The notes below the pieces were generated by a model that made no database searches, was not told where the DNA came from, and saw only the letters and a list, made by a program, of their open reading frames with translations. Made by a program: the position numbers and the translations under genes. Of a stretch of 64,000 nt of DNA, positions 59,978 through 64,000 are shown piece by piece. The stretch covers positions 137,383,747 through 137,447,746 of the forward strand of contig OY720636.1 of assembly GCA_963169105.1 (NCBI GenBank), in the 5' to 3' direction. Each line of letters begins with the position of its first letter. The stretch's first letter is position 1. The stretch is from Ceriagrion tenellum. Its lineage: Eukaryota > Arthropoda > Insecta > Odonata > Coenagrionidae.

Positions 59978-61055
59978 CGATAATGTGCACATAATTCGCC
60001 TTTTTTGTCTTTTCTTTATTTTTCCTCATTTAGTTGTTTTAATAGTTTTTAGAAAATTTTCAACACATTTTTAGTTTTTTGTTCTTCTGATGCTGGAAAT
60101 CTCTTGGTCGTCTTTTATGCTTTTCACGATCGATTACTTTGCTTCTGATTGACCCTCGACCTTCTTCTTTCTTCCTCTCATTATTTCGGTGAGTATGGTT
60201 CCATTATTGACTGAGCCTGTGTCCTGCACAACGGTTGAAATTGTGACACGGCATCAATGCCCTGAAGACGATGGCAGTATCAGGCGTTGTAACATCGATA
60301 TTAGCCAGACATTTTTCCCGGCGGAAATCCCTTAAAGACTTTAAATTCATCTTAACAGATTACCACTATTTGTCGCTATAGCCGCTGAAAAAAAGCATCG
60401 ATTTCACTACATCAGCTAGTGCTATCTGCTAACCCTACCGTCGAAGGTTTATCCTGCAACCATTCCTTTATGTTTTGCTCATCCAACTTTTTGTAATCCT
60501 TATTATATTAAAATTGATAATTGATTTTCCCAAAAGATGAAGTTCGATACACTGACGAGAGTGTCTGAAAATCGGAACACACCCAACGAGGAACCAGGAA
60601 TTAACTCACCATGGTGATGAAGGGATGTCCTTAAGGGCTGTGGCGCTGTTCAAGGGGTGAGAGATTTAAGTCCAAGATTTTTTCCTTTTTGATCGTTGAG
60701 TAAAATTTAGGTAACTTTTCACTTTATCGTGAGCAATGTTTCTTACAGCCATCCCAAGACGCTGATATAGTTATTCAGGAAAATCAGTGGTTTATTCAAC
60801 ACGGATTGCCCGTAAAGTTGTGATATTATGACGTGAATCAAAAACCTAACAAGTGGATTCTTACCATGTAGTTAAGAACAAATAACTAACTACATAGCAA
60901 TAGCAATTATTAATATTTAAATATCCTTGGGTTACAAAGATGGTTTTCAGCTAAAAGAATGTTGTCAAGCAGTGCTAGCAACCTCTTTGAATGTAATCAC
61001 AAATATGACTTTCCTGAAACACAATCTCATCCGTGTTTTTTAGTTTTTGATAGGA
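59978..61055. other. AT-rich non-coding stretch
   Basis: Apart from the Penelope-like trace below nothing is recognised. Confidence 0.5.
60235..60310 (+). repeat. Possible Penelope-like hammerhead trace
   Basis: GCCCTGAAGACGATGGCAG at 60259-60277 is followed by GGCGTTGTAACATCG. CTGAAGA (60262-60268) is intact; the stem II ends would be GACG and CGTT; the GAAA block has become GTAA. Weak on its own, but similar to the two other traces. Confidence 0.35.
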
Positions 61056-61800
61056 ATTTCGACGGGCAAGTTGACAGGAATAAAAGCGCCGACGTTGCCG
61101 TGCCCGCGAGACGAAATTCGACGCCTCGAGTGGAGCGTCTGAAAACCGGAACTCATCCGATCCGGAACCGGAATTCCTCCCGCCAAAGTTTTGAAGTGAT
61201 GTCGTCGAGGGCTTTGGCGTTGTTCTAGGGGGGGCGGGGAGGGGGGTGGGTGAGAGATTTTTAAGGGGAAATAAAAGAGTGGAGACGAGGCAAAAGGGGA
61301 GGGAGAGGGGGTGGGAAAGGGGTTGGAAGCGGAGGATTGGGGAGTTCCGTGGATTACCGGGAAAGGAAATGAGTGACTGGGTGTTTTATCGCTCGATAGA
61401 TATGGCTCGCTGGAATTGAAAGATTACAAGAGAGAGAGAGAGAGAAAGAGAGAGGAGGCCTTTCCCGCCGCTTTGAATGGCCAATGATGCAACGCCTCTG
61501 CACACACACACACGAAGGGATTTATGTTTTCCCTGGGCACGTTGCGGTCGGCCGACCGGCCGGGGGGAGGGGGGGGTGAATGGGGGCGAAAAGGGGAGTG
61601 GCGAAGTGGGGAGGGCAATGGGGGGCGCGGTCGTTTTTGAGTGCGGGCTGCGTGGGCGGGGAGAGGAGAGGGAGGTCGGAGATTGTGAGGCCTGGATGAG
61701 GGGATTGGAGCGTTCCCCTCGGGAATAGCGTGTGGGGCGGGAAAGGGTTTCCCGAAAGGGTCAGGTGGGGACAAGTGGGAGAGAGAGAGGAGGACGTGAA
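61056..61800. other. GC-rich block, G-biased on plus
   Basis: Dense CpG at 61085-61215, then G-rich sequence with an AG run (61429-61456), a CA run (61499-61513) and the palindrome GGTCGGCCGACC near 61547 next to a long G-run (61561-61600). Confidence 0.6.
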
Positions 61801-62440
61801 AACCCTGACGTAAATGGTGTGGGTGCGGTGTATTGACACGTTTTTGAATGGGCGCATATCAAATAACAGTTTGGATTTCTGACCGTGACGTCTCCCTCTA
61901 TCCCTTCCTCCCCTCCTTTCGCCATCCGTACACTCGCCAAAGTGGAGTGGGGCGACCCTTCCTCAGGGTCCAACCCCCACCCCTCATCCCCCTTTGCTCC
62001 AAACGCTTTTATTTTCCTTCCACCATCCCTCCCTTCTCCCCCTCCCCCAATCGTCCTTTCAGTGTTAAAACATAAAAAAATAAATAATCCCCCCTTCGCT
62101 TCCTTCGTCTCACCCTTCTCCTCCTTCCAGGCGTAAAAAACATTACCCTCCCTCCTCCCCCCCCCCCGGCGCCAACGCCGCCTCCCCCACCGTCTCCGTG
62201 TATGTTGTTTTTTGTTTTAAGGTTAAATATCGTTTGGTTCATGATCAGTGGAAACTTTTTGCGTCGTTCCCTCGCACCCCCCGTCTCGGCCTACCCCCTC
62301 ACCCATCCATCCCCAATTCACGCTCAACCTTTTACTCATATCTCTCTACCTTTTCCCACATCGCATCGTCCTGAGGGCTGAGCCTATAACCAGGGACGGA
62401 CGCGCGGAGTACAGCCCGTGTCGCTTACCTCTATTTTTTT
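61801..62440. other. GC-rich block, C-biased on plus
   Basis: Abrupt change to C/T-rich sequence from about 61880, including a C-run at 62157-62167. Frames are low complexity. Confidence 0.55.
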
Positions 62441-62549
62441 ATTTTTGAACTTTTTTCTCTCCTCGCTGAAATTTTTTCCCAACTAAAAAAAATTGTTTCC
62501 TTGCGCTCGCCCTTTTCAACAGTTTTTTTTATACTTTGGGTTCCGTTCG

Positions 62550-62860
62550 TCGGTGACGTGAAAGAGAGAGAGAGAGAGGGAGAGAGAGAGGGAGAGGAAC
62601 TCTTGACGGATGAGCGGCCGTTATGCCACGGACGCCGCCGCGGGAATGGGGAGGGGGGGGAGGGCGGGGGTGGGTCGGACGGGAACACAAAGGGGAGTGT
62701 CGGTTGGGTGGGGGATGAGGACACACGGAATATCCTGGGTGAAAGGGGGCGTTTAGGGTGGGGTAGACGGTGGAGCGGTCGGGAAGGAGAGACTGGGGGA
62801 AGCGGGGGTGCGTACACCCCCCCCAACATGAGGGCGGTCTCATGCATGATGTGGAATCGC
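62550..62860. other. GC-rich block, G-biased on plus
   Basis: Starts with an AG microsatellite (62561-62597), then dense G-runs (62647-62676) with CpG. The 218-codon plus frame through here (62501-63157) is Gly/Arg/Glu-rich then Phe/Ile-rich, follows composition and has no domain. Confidence 0.55.
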
Positions 62861-62868
62861 TTATTTAC

Positions 62869-62915
62869 TTTATTATTATTATTTTTTCTTTTCACTATTA
62901 TTATTATTTTTTTTT
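62869..62915. repeat. ATT/T-rich microsatellite
   Basis: (ATT)n pieces separated by T-runs. Confidence 0.75.
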
Positions 62916-63086
62916 CATCGCTGGGCGGTCATTTGTATCTTGTTGCAACCCGAATGAAATATTGTCCGGAGCGAAATTCGTTTCGGATCCTCTCGACTGG
63001 AAGGTTTTTCTTCCTTATTTTATTTTATTCTTCATTCATATGTATATTTTTTCCATGCTTTGTGGGGAGGGGAGATGGGGACTGGA

Positions 63087-63112
63087 GAAGAGAGAGAGAG
63101 AGAGAAGAGAAA
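63087..63112. repeat. AG microsatellite
   Basis: Perfect to near-perfect AG repeat followed by purine-rich sequence. Confidence 0.8.
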
Positions 63113-63239
63113 AGGGGAGCGACCGAGAAAATTAATACAAAATATGGCGACCATTAAAACGGCCCGTTTCCGAAATGAAAACGCTGGTGCAGTTTTCAAT
63201 AACGCTTAGCCGGTGGATCTTTTGGCACTTTATTCAGTC

Positions 63240-64000
63240 TCGGGGAGAGGAGGAAGGAAAGGACACCGGAAGGGGGATGATTGCACACCCTTATTTCTTC
63301 CTCCCCTTTTTTCCGAATGTTATCCTCATCCTTCCAACTTTTCCATCACCCTCCCCTCTCGTTCCTGTTTCAGTGTCTCTCCGTCCTGTCTCCTTCCGCT
63401 TCCAGGAATTGACGCTGAGCCAGCATCAAACTCTCGATCACGAATCATAATCATGGAATGAAACTTGCAAAATCCGGTGACGATTTTCAATCAGTCGTGT
63501 TCTCGGAAGGGATATTTTGCCAGCGCCTCGCACTCCGCAAACACACACCGCGTATATCCATTCGCTAAAATATTTCACGGGAGTAGAATTCTCATCTCTC
63601 ATCGAACGGTGGACTCCTTTGGGTTTCGAAAAGTCTTGTAGCCTGCGTGTTCTGAGTAGCCATGACGACTTGGTGAAAGTTTATTTGATCCCATAATAAC
63701 GCGCTGCAATCAGGTTGTTTTTCCATGCTTTTCATCATAAAAATGCCGTGATATTGGACATTCGAACAGCCTATAGTTGCCGCAGAGTTTCTGTGCACTG
63801 GAGAATTTCTCCAAGCCTAGCTGCCCATGGTAGATGAGCAGCGATTGGCTGCCGGCGTCCAATCCCGTAAACCGGTTCTTAGCTCAGTGCGCGCCGCGTA
63901 CGAATACCGTAAGTGGCGACCCAAAAGAATCGGCGAAAACGAACGCTATGCCTCGCCGACTCGAGGGCCTTTAAAACAGAAATACTCTGGACTAGAAACT
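63240..64000. other. Mixed block to the window end
   Basis: A C-biased stretch at 63270-63420 is followed by ordinary sequence with CpGs near the end (63840-63970). No gene recognised. A feature may continue beyond the window. Confidence 0.45.

Noticed and set aside
62501..63157. 218-codon open frame on plus in the GC-rich block
   Set aside because: Translation is Gly/Arg/Glu-rich followed by Phe/Ile runs that track microsatellites and T-runs; no domain, and an opposite frame is also open.

Overview
This window is nuclear DNA from a eukaryote, most likely an arthropod and probably an insect with a large, repeat-rich genome. The basis is the mix of elements: a LOA-clade non-LTR retrotransposon, RTE-like and CR1/Jockey-like LINE relics, traces that look like Penelope-like elements, tRNA-derived SINEs, and TTAA-target and hAT-like MITEs. 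About 60% or more of the DNA is AT-rich and non-coding. I cannot name the species. No host protein-coding exon, tRNA gene, rRNA gene or CRISPR array could be supported, so the window is probably intergenic or the interior of a very large intron.

Layout. 0-9.3 kb: an RTE-like reverse transcriptase (RT) scrap at the very start, a 297-bp hAT-like MITE (1.06-1.35 kb), another short putative DNA element (3.15-3.38 kb), two pyrimidine-rich GC blocks, then about 4 kb of plain AT-rich DNA. 9.3-14.6 kb: a nearly complete LOA-type retrotransposon on the minus strand. It has ORF1, overlapping ORF2 (endonuclease, RT, RNase H, zinc knuckle) and a short-repeat 3' tail, and each ORF is broken by exactly one in-frame stop. 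15.5-17.6 kb: a decayed RTE-like LINE (minus strand) with its probable 3' end. A 168-bp element flanked by an 11-bp target duplication sits in the middle of an RT motif. 19-24 kb: a dense nest of a TTAA-flanked MITE, 3'-terminal LINE pieces, a tRNA-SINE inserted into one of them, a head-to-head SINE pair and a CR1-like LINE relic. 24-47 kb: mostly AT-rich DNA with further LINE relics (31.5 and 42.4 kb), a second head-to-head SINE pair (40.3-40.9 kb) and several GC-rich, CpG-containing blocks (26.6-27.6, 33.6-33.9, 35.4-35.8, 37.2-37.9, 43.4-44.8 kb). 47.5-60.3 kb: another LINE relic, GC-rich blocks at 48.9-49.6, 52.7-53.1 and 56.0-56.5 kb, the second and third copies of the TTAA MITE, a third SINE pair, a piggyBac-like MITE and Penelope-like relics with degenerate hammerhead-ribozyme-like cores. 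61-63.5 kb: a large GC-rich region whose strand bias flips four times (G-rich, C-rich, G-rich, C-rich), studded with GA, CA and ATT microsatellites.

How the parts relate. Only the LOA element looks recent. Its two ORFs would supply an RNA-binding protein and a target-primed reverse transcription enzyme if the two stops were absent. The other elements are decayed or non-autonomous and depended on machinery encoded elsewhere. The GC-rich, CpG-bearing blocks are the only candidates here for host regulatory or promoter function, and nothing in the sequence proves that role. The most notable structural observation is that a tRNA-like SINE occurs as inverted, head-to-head pairs at three separate loci.
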